A stretch of 64,000 bases of DNA from Streptomyces sp. NBC_00083 (lineage in GTDB: Bacteria; Actinomycetota; Actinomycetes; Streptomycetales; Streptomycetaceae), in assembly GCF_026343295.1 (NCBI RefSeq), contig NZ_JAPELY010000002.1, positions 310,001 through 374,000 of the forward strand. Direction: 5' to 3'. How positions within the stretch are numbered: the first letter of the stretch is position 1; each line of letters begins with the position of its first letter. Positions 8,460-17,835 of the stretch are shown piece after piece. The notes beneath the pieces were generated by a model. That model ran no database searches, was not told the DNA's origin, and saw only the letters and a program-made list of their open reading frames with translations. A program made the translations under genes and the position numbers.

Positions 8460-9637
8460 CGACCAGCATGCGACCAAGTGACGACGAGCGGCTGCGGCGC
8501 TGGCGGCTCGTGCTCGGCGGCGAGCCGGGCGCCGACGGCACCGGCCACGCCCTCACCGGACGGGACGCCGCGATGGACGGCGCGCTCACCGCCCTCTACG
8601 GCGGCAACAGGAACGGCGCCCAGAACGGCGCCAGGAACACCGCCAAGGACCGGGGCGCCGGGCTCGGGGCGTCCGCGCCGTCCGTCGCGCGCTGGCTCGG
8701 CGACATCCGTACGTACTTCCCGAGCTCCGTCGTGCAGGTCATGCAGCGCGACGCCATCGAGCGGCTCGGCCTCGCCGCGCTGCTCCTCGAACCGGAGATG
8801 CTGGAGGCCGTCGAGGCCGACGTCCACCTCGTGGGCACCCTGCTCTCGCTCAACAAGGCGATGCCCGAGACCACCCGGGAGACCGCGCGCGCCGTGGTGC
8901 GCAAGGTCGTCGACGATCTGGAGAAGCGGCTCGCCACCCGCACCAGGGCCACCCTCACCGGCGCCCTCGACCGCACCGCCAGGATCAGCAGGCCCCGCCA
9001 CCGCGACATCGACTGGGACCGCACGATCCGGGCCAACCTGAAGAACTACCTGCCCGAGCACGGCACGGTCGTGCCCGAGCGGCTCGTCGGATTCGGGCGG
9101 GCGGCGCGGGGCGTGAAGAAGGACGTCGTGCTCTGCATCGACCAGTCCGGGTCGATGGCCGCGTCCGTCGTGTACGCCTCCGTCTTCGGGGCCGTGCTCG
9201 CCTCGATGCGCTCGATCGCGACGCGCCTGGTGGTCTTCGACACCGCCGTCGTCGACCTCACCGACCAGCTCGACGACCCGGTCGACGTCCTGTTCGGCAC
9301 CCAGCTCGGCGGCGGCACCGACATCAACCGGGCCCTCGCGTACTGCCAGTCGCAGATCACCCGCCCCGCCGACACCGTCGTCGTACTGATCAGCGACCTC
9401 TACGAGGGCGGGATACGGGACGAGATGCTGAAGCGGGTCGCCGCGATGAAGGCCGCCGGGGTGCAGTTCGTGGCCCTGCTCGCCCTGTCCGACGAGGGCG
9501 CCCCAGCCTACGACCGCGAGCACGCCGCGGCGCTCGCCGCGCTCGGCGCCCCGGCCTTCGCCTGCACCCCGGACCTCTTCCCCGACGTGATGGCCGCGGC
9601 GATCGAGCGCCGCCCCCTGCCGATACCCGACGCGTGA
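8456..9637 (+). CDS. VWA domain protein with intact MIDAS (YehP-like)
   Basis: The 393-residue protein has a helical N-terminal half and a C-terminal von Willebrand A domain. The metal-ion-dependent adhesion site is complete: DQSGSM at 229-234, GGGTD around 283, and SDLYEGG around 314. Such soluble VWA proteins work with MoxR ATPases as substrate or metal-binding partners. It overlaps DUF5682 by ATGA and ends the rightward operon. The E. coli counterpart by order is yehP. Confidence 0.9.
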   Translation: MTTSMRPSDDERLRRWRLVLGGEPGADGTGHALTGRDAAMDGALTALYGGNRNGAQNGARNTAKDRGAGLGASAPSVARWLGDIRTYFPSSVVQVMQRDAIERLGLAALLLEPEMLEAVEADVHLVGTLLSLNKAMPETTRETARAVVRKVVDDLEKRLATRTRATLTGALDRTARISRPRHRDIDWDRTIRANLKNYLPEHGTVVPERLVGFGRAARGVKKDVVLCIDQSGSMAASVVYASVFGAVLASMRSIATRLVVFDTAVVDLTDQLDDPVDVLFGTQLGGGTDINRALAYCQSQITRPADTVVVLISDLYEGGIRDEMLKRVAAMKAAGVQFVALLALSDEGAPAYDREHAAALAALGAPAFACTPDLFPDVMAAAIERRPLPIPDA

Positions 9638-9675
9638 GGCCGGCCCCGCCCGGACGCGCGCCGAGCAGGTGATCT

Positions 9676-9689
9676 GTGACAGGTATCAC
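9676..9689. promoter_or_regulatory. CRP-like palindrome upstream of sucC
   Basis: GTGACAGGTATCAC is a perfect GTGA-N6-TCAC site, the consensus of CRP/FNR-family regulators, about 180 bp before the sucC start. It lies inside a wider inverted repeat GGTGAT-N11-ATCACC (9669-9691), and a second half-like GTGATCTG follows at 9699. Streptomyces has a Crp homologue that controls development and carbon metabolism; binding here is not shown. Confidence 0.5.
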
Positions 9690-9869
9690 CGCTCAGGTGT
9701 GATCTGCGATTTAGGGAGGCAGGGCCTGCGGAGATAACCTGCGAGACGGACATGCCGCGTACTCGGACACCGTGTACGCCTCCCTCAGTGACAGCGCCGT
9801 CACGTTGCCCTTCGCGGCACGCCCAGCAGACAACGCAACCGCGATACCACTGAAAAGGGACGGACGCGC

Positions 9870-11048
9870 GTGGACCTGTTCGAGTACCAGGCGAGGGACC
9901 TCTTCGCCAAGCACGGTGTACCGGTGCTGGCCGGTGAAGTGATCGACACGCCTGAGGCGGCGCGCGAGGCCACTGAGCGTCTCGGCGGCAAGTCGGTCGT
10001 CAAGGCGCAGGTGAAGGTCGGTGGCCGCGGCAAGGCCGGCGGCGTGAAGCTGGCCGCCGACGCGGACGAGGCCGTCGCCCGCGCCACCGACATCCTCGGC
10101 ATGGACATCAAGGGCCACACGGTCCACAAGGTGATGATCGCCGAGCTGTCTCCGGAGATCGAGGCGGAGTACTACGTCTCGTACCTCCTCGACCGCACCA
10201 ACCGCACCTTCCTCGCCATGGCGTCGGTGCAGGGCGGCATGGACATCGAGGAGGTCGCGGAGAAGACCCCCGAGGCCCTCGCGAAGGTCCCGGTCAACGC
10301 CGTCGACGGCGTCGACATCGAGAAGGCCCGCGAGATCGTGGCCCTGGCGAAGTTCCCGGCCGACGTGGCCGAGGGCGTCGCCGAGGCCATGGTCACCCTG
10401 TGGAAGACCTTCGTCGCCGAGGACGCGCTCCTCGTCGAGGTCAACCCGCTGGTGAAGACCAAGGACGGCCGCATCCTCGCCCTCGACGGCAAGGTGTCGC
10501 TCGACGAGAACGCCGAGTTCCGTCAGCCGGAGCACGAGGCGCTCGAGGACAAGGCCGCGGCCAACCCCCTCGAGGCGGCGGCCAAGGCCAAGAACCTCAA
10601 CTACGTGAAGCTCGACGGCGAGGTCGGCATCATCGGCAACGGCGCGGGTCTCGTCATGAGCACCCTCGACGTCGTCGCGTACGCCGGTGAGAACCACGGC
10701 GGCGTGAAGCCGGCCAACTTCCTCGACATCGGCGGCGGCGCGTCCGCCCAGGTGATGGCGAACGGCCTGGAGATCATCCTCGGCGACGCGGACGTCAAGT
10801 CCGTGTTCGTCAACGTCTTCGGCGGCATCACCGCCTGCGACGAGGTCGCCAACGGCATCATCCAGGCGCTGGCCCTGCTCGCCGAGAAGGGCGAAGAGGT
10901 CACCAAGCCGCTCGTCGTCCGTCTCGACGGCAACAACGCGGAGCTGGGTCGCAAGATCCTCAGCGACGCCAACCACCCGCTCGTGCAGCGCGTGGACACC
11001 ATGGACGGCGCGGCCGACAAGGCCGCCGAGCTCGCGGCTGCGAAGTAA
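9870..11048 (+). CDS. sucC: Succinyl-CoA synthetase (ADP-forming) beta subunit
   Basis: The 392-residue protein is full length for the family. It makes succinate and NTP from succinyl-CoA with SucD in the TCA cycle. The N-terminal ATP-grasp domain starts [19 protein letters not shown] and includes the [14 protein letters not shown] nucleotide-binding loop; the C-terminal CoA-ligase-like domain has [21 protein letters not shown] and NVFGGIT. The start is GTG at 9870 behind AAAAGGGA. sucD follows 22 bp later. The upstream region carries a CRP-like palindrome. Confidence 0.97.
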   Translation: MDLFEYQARDLFAKHGVPVLAGEVIDTPEAAREATERLGGKSVVKAQVKVGGRGKAGGVKLAADADEAVARATDILGMDIKGHTVHKVMIAELSPEIEAEYYVSYLLDRTNRTFLAMASVQGGMDIEEVAEKTPEALAKVPVNAVDGVDIEKAREIVALAKFPADVAEGVAEAMVTLWKTFVAEDALLVEVNPLVKTKDGRILALDGKVSLDENAEFRQPEHEALEDKAAANPLEAAAKAKNLNYVKLDGEVGIIGNGAGLVMSTLDVVAYAGENHGGVKPANFLDIGGGASAQVMANGLEIILGDADVKSVFVNVFGGITACDEVANGIIQALALLAEKGEEVTKPLVVRLDGNNAELGRKILSDANHPLVQRVDTMDGAADKAAELAAAK

Positions 11049-11070
11049 GGGAAGAGGTTAAGACACCACC

Positions 11071-11955
11071 ATGGCTATCTTCCTCACCAAGGACAGCAAG
11101 GTCATCGTCCAGGGCATGACCGGCGCCACGGGCATGAAGCACACCAAGCTCATGCTGGCCGACGGCACCAACATCGTCGGTGGCGTGAACCCGCGCAAGG
11201 CCGGCCAGTCCGTCGACTTCGACGGCACGGACGTCCCGGTCTTCGGCTCCGTCAAGGAAGCGATGGAGAAGACGGGCGCCGACGTCTCCGTCCTCTTCGT
11301 GCCCCCGGCCCACGCCAAGGCCGCCGTCGTCGAGGCCATCGACGCCGAGATCGGTCTCGCCGTCGTCATCACCGAGGGCATCGCGGTCCACGACTCCGCC
11401 GCCTTCTGGGCGTACGCGAACTCCAAGGGCAACAAGACCCGCATCATCGGCCCGAACTGCCCCGGTCTGATCACGCCGGGCCAGTCCAACGCCGGCATCA
11501 TCCCGGGCGACATCACCAAGCCGGGCCGTATCGGCTTGGTGTCGAAGTCCGGCACGCTGACCTACCAGATGATGTACGAGCTGCGTGACATCGGCTTCTC
11601 GTCCGCCGTCGGCATCGGTGGCGACCCGGTCATCGGCACCACGCACATCGACGCGCTCGCCGCGTTCGAGGCCGACCCCGAGACCGACCTGATCGTCATG
11701 ATCGGCGAGATCGGCGGCGACGCCGAGGAGCGTGCGGCCGACTACATCAAGGCCAACGTCACCAAGCCGGTCGTCGGCTACGTCGCGGGCTTCACCGCGC
11801 CCGAGGGCAAGACCATGGGCCACGCCGGCGCCATCGTCTCCGGCTCCTCCGGCACCGCCCAGGCGAAGAAGGAGGCCCTGGAGGCCGCAGGCGTCAAGGT
11901 CGGCAAGACGCCGACCGAGACCGCCAAGCTCGCGCGCGCCATCCTCGGCAGCTGA
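11071..11955 (+). CDS. sucD: Succinyl-CoA synthetase alpha subunit
   Basis: The 294-residue protein has an N-terminal CoA-binding Rossmann domain (VQGMTGATG) and the ligase domain with the phospho-carrier His251 in [10 protein letters not shown]. It pairs with SucC from the gene just upstream, in the same operon. A 13-bp perfect terminator hairpin follows at 12007. Confidence 0.97.
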   Translation: MAIFLTKDSKVIVQGMTGATGMKHTKLMLADGTNIVGGVNPRKAGQSVDFDGTDVPVFGSVKEAMEKTGADVSVLFVPPAHAKAAVVEAIDAEIGLAVVITEGIAVHDSAAFWAYANSKGNKTRIIGPNCPGLITPGQSNAGIIPGDITKPGRIGLVSKSGTLTYQMMYELRDIGFSSAVGIGGDPVIGTTHIDALAAFEADPETDLIVMIGEIGGDAEERAADYIKANVTKPVVGYVAGFTAPEGKTMGHAGAIVSGSSGTAQAKKEALEAAGVKVGKTPTETAKLARAILGS

Positions 11956-12006
11956 GCACCGCCTGAGCACCGCCGCGCGGAGCCCGGCTCCACGCGTACG
12001 CATGAA

Positions 12007-12037
12007 GGGCCCGCACCCCACCCCGGGGTGCGGGCCC
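12007..12037. terminator. Terminator between convergent sucD and HTH gene
   Basis: GGGCCCGCACCCC (12007-12019) pairs perfectly with 12025-12037 around a 5-nt loop. There is no U-tract. It can serve both sucCD and the leftward HTH gene ending at 12071. Confidence 0.85.
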
Positions 12038-12070
12038 TCGTGCGTGCGGGGCCGCGGACGGACGACCGGG

Positions 12071-13750
12071 TCAGCGGATGTCGAGGACCAGGCGGTGCGG
12101 GCCCCGCGCCGGTTCCCTGCGCAGCTTGTCGCGCAGCTCGATGTCCTCGCCGGTCAGCCGCTGAGGACCGCTGTTGACGGGCACACCCCCGACCCGCTCG
12201 CCCACCGGCACCGGGCGCACGTGGTAGTGCGGGACCGTCACCACGGTGAAGGCCGTCGCGCCCACGATCAGCGTGGTGAAGGCGATCGCGGCCCGGGTCC
12301 AGAAGCGGCGGCGCCGCTCGCCCCCGACCCGTACCGTCCGCGCCTTCGGCAGCGCGGTCAGGGCGGCGGGCCCGGCCTGCGCGAGATCGGTGATGCGGTC
12401 GCGCAGCACCGAGGAGAGGGCCTGCGCGGACGGGGCGCGGCCCGCCGCCGGCACCCGTTCGGCGAGGGCGGCGCGCGCGTTCAGCACCCGGTTCGCGGCG
12501 GCCGGGGTGCTGGCCTGCGTCTCGGCCGCCGTCTCCGGCAGGTCGAGCCCGAGCCCGTCGTAGAGCAGCACCGTGCGGCGGTAGGCGGGCGGCAGGGCGA
12601 GCAGCGCGTCGAGCAGCGCCCGGCGTTCGGGCTCGACGGGCGGCTGGTCGGGGTGTTTGTGGGTGCGCCGGAAGCGGTGCCAGGGCGCCATCGCGTACTC
12701 GTACGCGGCCGTCCGCACCCACCCCACCGGGTCCCGGTCGGTGGCGACCTGGGGCCAGTTCTCCCAGGCCAGGTGGAAGGCGCGCGCCACCGATTCCCGG
12801 GCGAGCCGGGTGCGCCCGGTGAGCAGATACGTCTGCTGGGCCAGCGCGGGCGCGGTGGCCGCGTACAGCGCGTCGAACGCCTCGGCGGGGGTGAGCCCCG
12901 GCTGGTCCACGCCCGAAGGGTCGGCGTGCGCAGCGGGCTCGGGCACGGCGGAATCGGGGGTTCCGGCCGCTGCGGGGGCGGTGCGCGCCTTGGGCGTGGC
13001 GCCGCCGTGCGCTTCGTCGGGCGCATCCGGGCCGGGCGCGCCGCCCGACTCCGGCGGCCGCTCGGGGAGGGTGCGGACGCCGCCCTTGGCCGTCGCACCC
13101 GCACCCGTCAGCGCGGTGGACTTCAGCGCCTCCTTGGCGGGTTCGGGCACGGTGACGGCCGCGGAGGGGGAGGCGGGCCCGGCGGGTGCGGGCGCCGGGT
13201 GGGGCGAGACGGAGGGCTTGGCGGTCCTGCCCCCGGGCCGCGAGGACCTGGGGGCGGCGCCGTCGGCGGCCGGCTTGGGCCGGGTGTTCACCGCGTGCGG
13301 TTTGGCCGGCGGTTTGGCCGGGTTCACCGACTGGGCACGGGCGCCGGTGGAGTGACGGTCGGCCCTGGGCCCACCACCGCCCGCGCCGTCACCGGCCGGG
13401 TCGTCACCGCCCGCGCCGTCACTGCCCGGGGCCACTGGGGCCACCGGTGCCGGCGGTGTCGCCTCCAGCGCCCCGGCCGGTGTCCCGGCCGCCTCCGGCG
13501 CCCCCGTCGGCTGCGGTGACGTTTCTGCCTCGTAGGCGGTGAGCAGCTTCGCGTAACCGGCGAGTCTGCGTCCGCGCGGTGTGGTGCGGCCGGTCTCCCA
13601 GGAGCGGACGGTCGCCCGCGTCACGCCGAGGGCCTTCGCGACCTGCGCTTCACTGAGCGCCTTCGCCTCGCGCAGCCGGCGCCGCTCCTTGGGGGTGGGC
13701 AGGGGGGACATGGGGTCGGTGTCATCGGTACCGGCCGTGCTCTGTGTCAT
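12071..13750 (-). CDS. HTH/sigma-70-like membrane-anchored regulator
   Basis: The 559-residue protein joins three parts. Residues about 20-70 are an XRE-type helix-turn-helix (SEAQVAKALGVTRATVRSWE). A 220-residue disordered Pro/Ala linker follows. Residues about 300-460 resemble a sigma-70/ECF factor, with a region-2-like LTGRTRLARESVARAFHLAW and a region-4-like ALLALPPAYRRTVLLYDGLG. A single membrane span (about 485-505, AIAFTTLIVGATAFTVV) comes next, then a short outer tail. The start at 13750 has GGGAG seven bases upstream. Such fusions are seen in Streptomyces; targets are unknown. The sigma-like part may have lost polymerase binding. Confidence 0.75.
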   Translation of the reverse strand: MTQSTAGTDDTDPMSPLPTPKERRRLREAKALSEAQVAKALGVTRATVRSWETGRTTPRGRRLAGYAKLLTAYEAETSPQPTGAPEAAGTPAGALEATPPAPVAPVAPGSDGAGGDDPAGDGAGGGGPRADRHSTGARAQSVNPAKPPAKPHAVNTRPKPAADGAAPRSSRPGGRTAKPSVSPHPAPAPAGPASPSAAVTVPEPAKEALKSTALTGAGATAKGGVRTLPERPPESGGAPGPDAPDEAHGGATPKARTAPAAAGTPDSAVPEPAAHADPSGVDQPGLTPAEAFDALYAATAPALAQQTYLLTGRTRLARESVARAFHLAWENWPQVATDRDPVGWVRTAAYEYAMAPWHRFRRTHKHPDQPPVEPERRALLDALLALPPAYRRTVLLYDGLGLDLPETAAETQASTPAAANRVLNARAALAERVPAAGRAPSAQALSSVLRDRITDLAQAGPAALTALPKARTVRVGGERRRRFWTRAAIAFTTLIVGATAFTVVTVPHYHVRPVPVGERVGGVPVNSGPQRLTGEDIELRDKLRREPARGPHRLVLDIR

Positions 13751-13905
13751 CAAGGGCTCCCAGGACTCCCCGCGAAGGCCGTGTCGGCGCGTGCACCCGG
13801 GGCGAGGCGGCTCGAGAGGACCCGGGTGAAAAGTACATAACCGTATATTGGGCGACACATCGGGCATTCGCCTATTACGCGTAGAAAGCGCGTGTCGTTG
13901 GGAGC

Positions 13906-15837
13906 ATGGACGGCGTGACCCAAGTGACCGACCGCGGCCTGCCGTTGCTTTCCGTCCAGGCGCGCTCCTCCGTGCTCGCCACCTGCCTGCTGCGCGGCGC
14001 GATCGCGGCGGGGCTCGGGCTCGGCGCCCTTGCCGTGCTCGTGATGGTGCTGTGGATCAGCTCCCCGTACCCGGACAGCGGGCCCGGCGGCGCCCTGCGC
14101 ACCGCGGCCTCGCTCTGGCTGCTCGCCCATGGAACACAGCTGGTCAGACCCGAAACGCTGACCGGAACACCCGCCCCGGTCGGCGTCGTTCCGCTCCTCC
14201 TGATGGCCCTGCCCGGCTGGCTCGCCCACCGCGCCGCGCGCGACGCCCTGATGCCCGACGACGACGGCCAGGACGAGGACGGGGCGTACGGAGCGGAGGA
14301 GCCCGCGCCGCTCCCCTCGGGGTGGCTCGTACTCGCGGCCGTCAGCTGCGGCTACCTCGTGGTCGCGGGCGCCACCGTGCTGTACGCGGCCGCGGGACCG
14401 CTCCCCGCCGTCCCGCTCAGCGCCGCCCTGCACCTGCCGCTCACCGTGGTGCTCGCCACCGCCGCCGGGGTCTGGACCGCGCACGGCCGCCCGCTCGGGC
14501 CGCTGCCCGCCCGGGTCCCGGCCCGGCTGCGCGCCGCCCTCCTGGACTTCCGTACCAGCGCCGCGGCACGCGCGGCCGGAGCCACCGCGGTCACGCTGTT
14601 CGGCGGCGGGGCGCTGCTCGCGGCGGCCGGTCTTGCCTGGCACATCGGGGTGGCCGAGGACGCGTTCCTCCGGCTCGCCGAGGACTGGTCGGGGCGGTTC
14701 GCGGTCCTGCTGCTGGCCCTCGCCCTGGTGCCGAACGCGGCGGTGTGGGGAGCCGCGTACGGGCTCGGGCCGGGGTTCGCCGTGGGCGCGGGCGCGGTGG
14801 CGAGCCCGCTCGGCCTGGCGGGCTCGCCCGCCCTGCCGCACTTCCCGCTGCTCGCGGCCGTACCCGCGGGCGCGCACGGCTCCTGGTGGAACTGGGCGGC
14901 TGCCGCGGTGCCGCTCGCGGCGGGCCTCGTCCTGGCCCGGTTCACCGCGCGCGCGGCCGTCGCCGAGGGGTGGGGGCGTCGGCAGACCGCGCGGATCGCC
15001 CTGCTCGGCGCGGCCCTGTGCGGCTGCGCCCTGGCGGTGCTCGCGGCCCTCGCGGGCGGGCCGCTGGGCAGTGGAGCGCTCGCCGCGCTCGGCCCGGTGT
15101 GGTGGCGCACCGGGGGCGCGGCCCTGCTGTGGACCGCGGTCGTGGGCGCGCCGTGCGCGGTGCTCCTGCGGGGCCTGCGGCTGCGCGCGGCGGCCCCGGA
15201 CGCGGCGGCGGACCCGGAGCCGACGAGGTCGCCGGAGGACACCGGGGCGACCGGGCGGCCCTCCGCGCGGGCCCGGATCGCCGGGGTCTTCAGGTGGCGG
15301 CGGACCGGGCGCGCGAAGACCGCCGACGCGGTGCCGACGCCCGGCGCGTACGGCGGATACGACCCGTTCGATGGCCCGGCCGTGGCCGACGACGGCGACT
15401 TCGAGCCGTACGAGTTCCTGCCGGTCGGCGGGGCCGGGCTGTGGCACGAGGACGGGGCGCGCGAGGCCCGCTGGGCCGCGCTCAAGGAGGCGTCGGGCGG
15501 CCTGATGGCGGACATCCCCGCCGCGGTGGACATCCCCCCGGCCCTGCGTCCCGACGGAGCGGCGGAGGTTCCCCCGCCCGGTGGCGAGCCGGACCTGCGG
15601 CAGGGCCCCGCCCCGGAACCCCACCGGGATCTCGGCCCCACCCCCGAATCGGCATCGGAGCCCGAGCGGGGGCCCGAGCCGCAGCCCGAGCCGAAAAAGC
15701 CGGAACTATGGCGCGACCCGGAGCCGGAGCCGGAACCGGAGCCGGAACCACGGCGAGACCCGGAGCCGGAGTCGGGACCAGGGCCGGGACCAGGGCCGAC
15801 GCCCCACCCGGCCGGCCCGGACACCCCCGCCGGCTAG
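13906..15837 (+). CDS. DUF6350 family polytopic membrane protein (PerM-like)
   Basis: The 643-residue protein has about ten hydrophobic segments over residues 30-430, then a long acidic, proline-rich cytoplasmic tail ending in repeated EP dipeptides (about 590-630). It matches the DUF6350 family, often labelled cell division protein PerM; I see no catalytic motif. The ATG at 13906 has GGGAG only one base upstream, so the GTG at 13915 (ten bases from the same site) may be the real start. It diverges from the HTH/sigma-like gene across 155 bp. Confidence 0.8.
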   Translation: MDGVTQVTDRGLPLLSVQARSSVLATCLLRGAIAAGLGLGALAVLVMVLWISSPYPDSGPGGALRTAASLWLLAHGTQLVRPETLTGTPAPVGVVPLLLMALPGWLAHRAARDALMPDDDGQDEDGAYGAEEPAPLPSGWLVLAAVSCGYLVVAGATVLYAAAGPLPAVPLSAALHLPLTVVLATAAGVWTAHGRPLGPLPARVPARLRAALLDFRTSAAARAAGATAVTLFGGGALLAAAGLAWHIGVAEDAFLRLAEDWSGRFAVLLLALALVPNAAVWGAAYGLGPGFAVGAGAVASPLGLAGSPALPHFPLLAAVPAGAHGSWWNWAAAAVPLAAGLVLARFTARAAVAEGWGRRQTARIALLGAALCGCALAVLAALAGGPLGSGALAALGPVWWRTGGAALLWTAVVGAPCAVLLRGLRLRAAAPDAAADPEPTRSPEDTGATGRPSARARIAGVFRWRRTGRAKTADAVPTPGAYGGYDPFDGPAVADDGDFEPYEFLPVGGAGLWHEDGAREARWAALKEASGGLMADIPAAVDIPPALRPDGAAEVPPPGGEPDLRQGPAPEPHRDLGPTPESASEPERGPEPQPEPKKPELWRDPEPEPEPEPEPRRDPEPESGPGPGPGPTPHPAGPDTPAG

Positions 15838-15911
15838 CGGGTGCCCCGAGGCGCGGATCCCGGGCGACCGCAGGCCGGATCCGGCGTCTACTCCGCCACC
15901 GGCCTCGCGGG

Positions 15912-16799
15912 CTACTCCTTCACGCCGAACAGCGGAACGAGCTTCTTCGGCAGGAGGTCGTTGCAGGAGAGCTGGCCCGTCTTGGTCAGGGCGTCGTCCA
16001 CGCAGCTGTAGTAGTCGCGGTACACGATCTGCATCGTGAAGCTCGACGCCACCACCATCAGCGCGAGCGCCGCCGTGACCAGGCCGGTCACCGCCGCCGT
16101 CACCTGCGGCCTGCCCGAAGCGGGCCGGGGCGCCTGCTGGGGCGCGGGCCGGGGCGCCGTCTGAGCCGTCGGCTGCGGCGGGGCGTGCGGCAGGGGCTGG
16201 GCCCCGGCACCGGCGGGCGCGGCCGACGGATCCTGCGGAGCCTTCGGCTTCGCCCGCAGCGAGCTGATCGCCCAGTACAGGCCGAGCGCCCCGAGCAGCA
16301 GCGCGATCTCCGGCATGTCGAACAGGGCGAAGAAGAAGGCCCACATGCCGGAGAGCAGCGCGTACCGGGCGCGGCGCTGGGCCGGGTCGGTGGGGTCCCA
16401 GCGCAGGCCGGGCGTGGGCGGAGGGTTCTGGCCCGGTCCGCCCTCCGGCCGCTCGGGCCGCTGCCCGAACCCGCCCGGGGCGCGGCCGGGCTGCCGGTCG
16501 CTCCACTGGCTGCCCCACGGCGAACCCTGGCCGGGCCCTTGACCGGAGCCCTGACCGGAACCGCCCTCGCCACCCTGACCGCCGTGGCCCCCCTGACCCC
16601 CGTGCACCGGATGGCGCGGCTGCCAGGGCTGGTCGGGCCGGCCCTCGGGCGGCGGGGCGAAGGGGTTGTCGTCGGAAGGGCCCGCTCCGGCGCCGTTCCC
16701 CGTGCCCTGCGGTCCCGAGTCCTCCGGGTCCGTCGAATGAGGGGAGCCGGGGGAGGAGGACTGGCGGGCTGCGAACAGATGGTGGCGTCGGTCCGGCAT
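15912..16799 (-). CDS. Membrane protein with Gly/Pro/Gln-rich N-terminus
   Basis: About 295 residues. The first 130 are low-complexity, rich in Gly, Gln and Pro, as in actinobacterial membrane proteins with disordered cytoplasmic arms. Two hydrophobic segments follow (YALLSGMWAFFFALFDMP and ALLLGALGLYWAISSL), then a Pro-rich linker, a third span (VTAAVTGLVTAALALMVVAS) and an outer C-terminal domain with a CVDDALT...SCNDLLPK cysteine pair. No family with known function was recognised. The start at 16799 lacks a clear ribosome site and is tentative. It converges with DUF6350. Confidence 0.75.
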   Translation of the reverse strand: MPDRRHHLFAARQSSSPGSPHSTDPEDSGPQGTGNGAGAGPSDDNPFAPPPEGRPDQPWQPRHPVHGGQGGHGGQGGEGGSGQGSGQGPGQGSPWGSQWSDRQPGRAPGGFGQRPERPEGGPGQNPPPTPGLRWDPTDPAQRRARYALLSGMWAFFFALFDMPEIALLLGALGLYWAISSLRAKPKAPQDPSAAPAGAGAQPLPHAPPQPTAQTAPRPAPQQAPRPASGRPQVTAAVTGLVTAALALMVVASSFTMQIVYRDYYSCVDDALTKTGQLSCNDLLPKKLVPLFGVKE

Positions 16800-17151
16800 C
16801 TGGTGAACGTCTTCCCCTCGGACCCCCGACCGGCCGGTCGGGCCGGAGGGGTCGCATCTCGCATGTAAGTGAAACAAGTACGTCGTCGGTCAAGTCGAAC
16901 ACGTGGGTGGGGCCGGTCCTGTTCCCGGTCCCGCCCCCGGGAGGGCCGGTCGCGCCCCCCAGGGGGCTGGTCCCGTCTCGCGGCGTCCTCGCAGACGCTA
17001 CCTGCCGGTCCGGCCCCCGTCCCGTGGGGGCCGTGCGGTGTGCCGGTATCGTTGCTGACGGTCGGCGCTTTCGTAGAGTTCCCCGTATCGAGGGGCACGA
17101 TTCGTTCGTACGACCATACAAAGACGTACGACCGCGAGAAAGAGCCCCGCC
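16800..17151. other. Divergent intergenic region upstream of purN, 352 bp
   Basis: No gene is evident. Close to purN there is an 8-bp direct repeat CGTACGAC at 17107-17114 and 17125-17132 (18-bp period, each copy holding a CGTACG palindrome), a possible operator for the purNH operon. I looked for and did not see a ZTP riboswitch core like the one before glyA. Confidence 0.6.
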
Positions 17152-17835
17152 GTGGCCTCCCCGCCCCCCTCCGCGTCCGCCTCTCCTGACGAAATCCCAC
17201 CCGGAAGCACCACCCGCCCCGCCCGGCTCGTGGTGCTGGTCTCCGGATCCGGTACGAATCTGCAGGCCCTGCTGGATGCCATCGCGGCCGATCCGGCCGG
17301 GTACGGCGCCGAGATCGTGGCCGTCGGCGCCGACCGGGACGCCATCGCCGGCCTGGAGCGCGCCGAGCGGGCCGGCATCCCGACCTTCGTGTGCCGGGTC
17401 AAGGACCACGGATCGCGTGCGGAGTGGGACGCGGCGCTGGCCGCCGCCACCGGGGCGTACGCGCCGGACCTGGTCGTCTCGGCCGGGTTCATGAAGATCG
17501 TGGGCAAGGAATTCCTCGCCCGGTTCGGCGGGCGCGTGGTCAACACCCACCCCGCGCTGCTGCCCAGTTTTCCCGGTGCCCACGGCGTACGCGACGCACT
17601 CGCGTACGGCGCGCGGGTGACCGGGTGCACCGTCCACTTCGTCGACGACGGCGTCGACACCGGTCCGATCATCGCCCAGGGCGTGGTCGAGATCCGGGAC
17701 GAGGACGATGAAGCCGCTCTCCATGAGCGGATCAAGGAAGTCGAGCGCACGCTGCTCGTCGATGTCGTGGGGCGTCTGGCCCGTAACGGCTACCGCATTG
17801 AGGGACGAAAGGTTCAGATCGGTGAACTCGGTTAA
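17152..17835 (+). CDS. purN: Phosphoribosylglycinamide formyltransferase
   Basis: The 227-residue protein is the folate-dependent GAR transformylase, third step of purine synthesis. It has [17 protein letters not shown] for phosphate binding, the catalytic Asn/His in [16 protein letters not shown], and the catalytic Asp in [14 protein letters not shown]. About 20 extra Pro/Ser-rich residues precede the conserved part; GTG at 17152 is the assigned start, though a later start is possible. The gene overlaps purH by 14 bp, so the two are one operon. Confidence 0.95.
   Translation: MASPPPSASASPDEIPPGSTTRPARLVVLVSGSGTNLQALLDAIAADPAGYGAEIVAVGADRDAIAGLERAERAGIPTFVCRVKDHGSRAEWDAALAAATGAYAPDLVVSAGFMKIVGKEFLARFGGRVVNTHPALLPSFPGAHGVRDALAYGARVTGCTVHFVDDGVDTGPIIAQGVVEIRDEDDEAALHERIKEVERTLLVDVVGRLARNGYRIEGRKVQIGELG

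Noticed and set aside
6534-8477. A 647-codon open frame opposite DUF5682
   Set aside because: Antisense shadow; the plus-strand gene has coupled overlaps and family motifs.
13848-16868. A 1006-codon open frame on the plus strand
   Set aside because: Its composition is that of a frame-shifted reading of the DUF6350 gene followed by the antisense of the next gene; no start signal and no motif.
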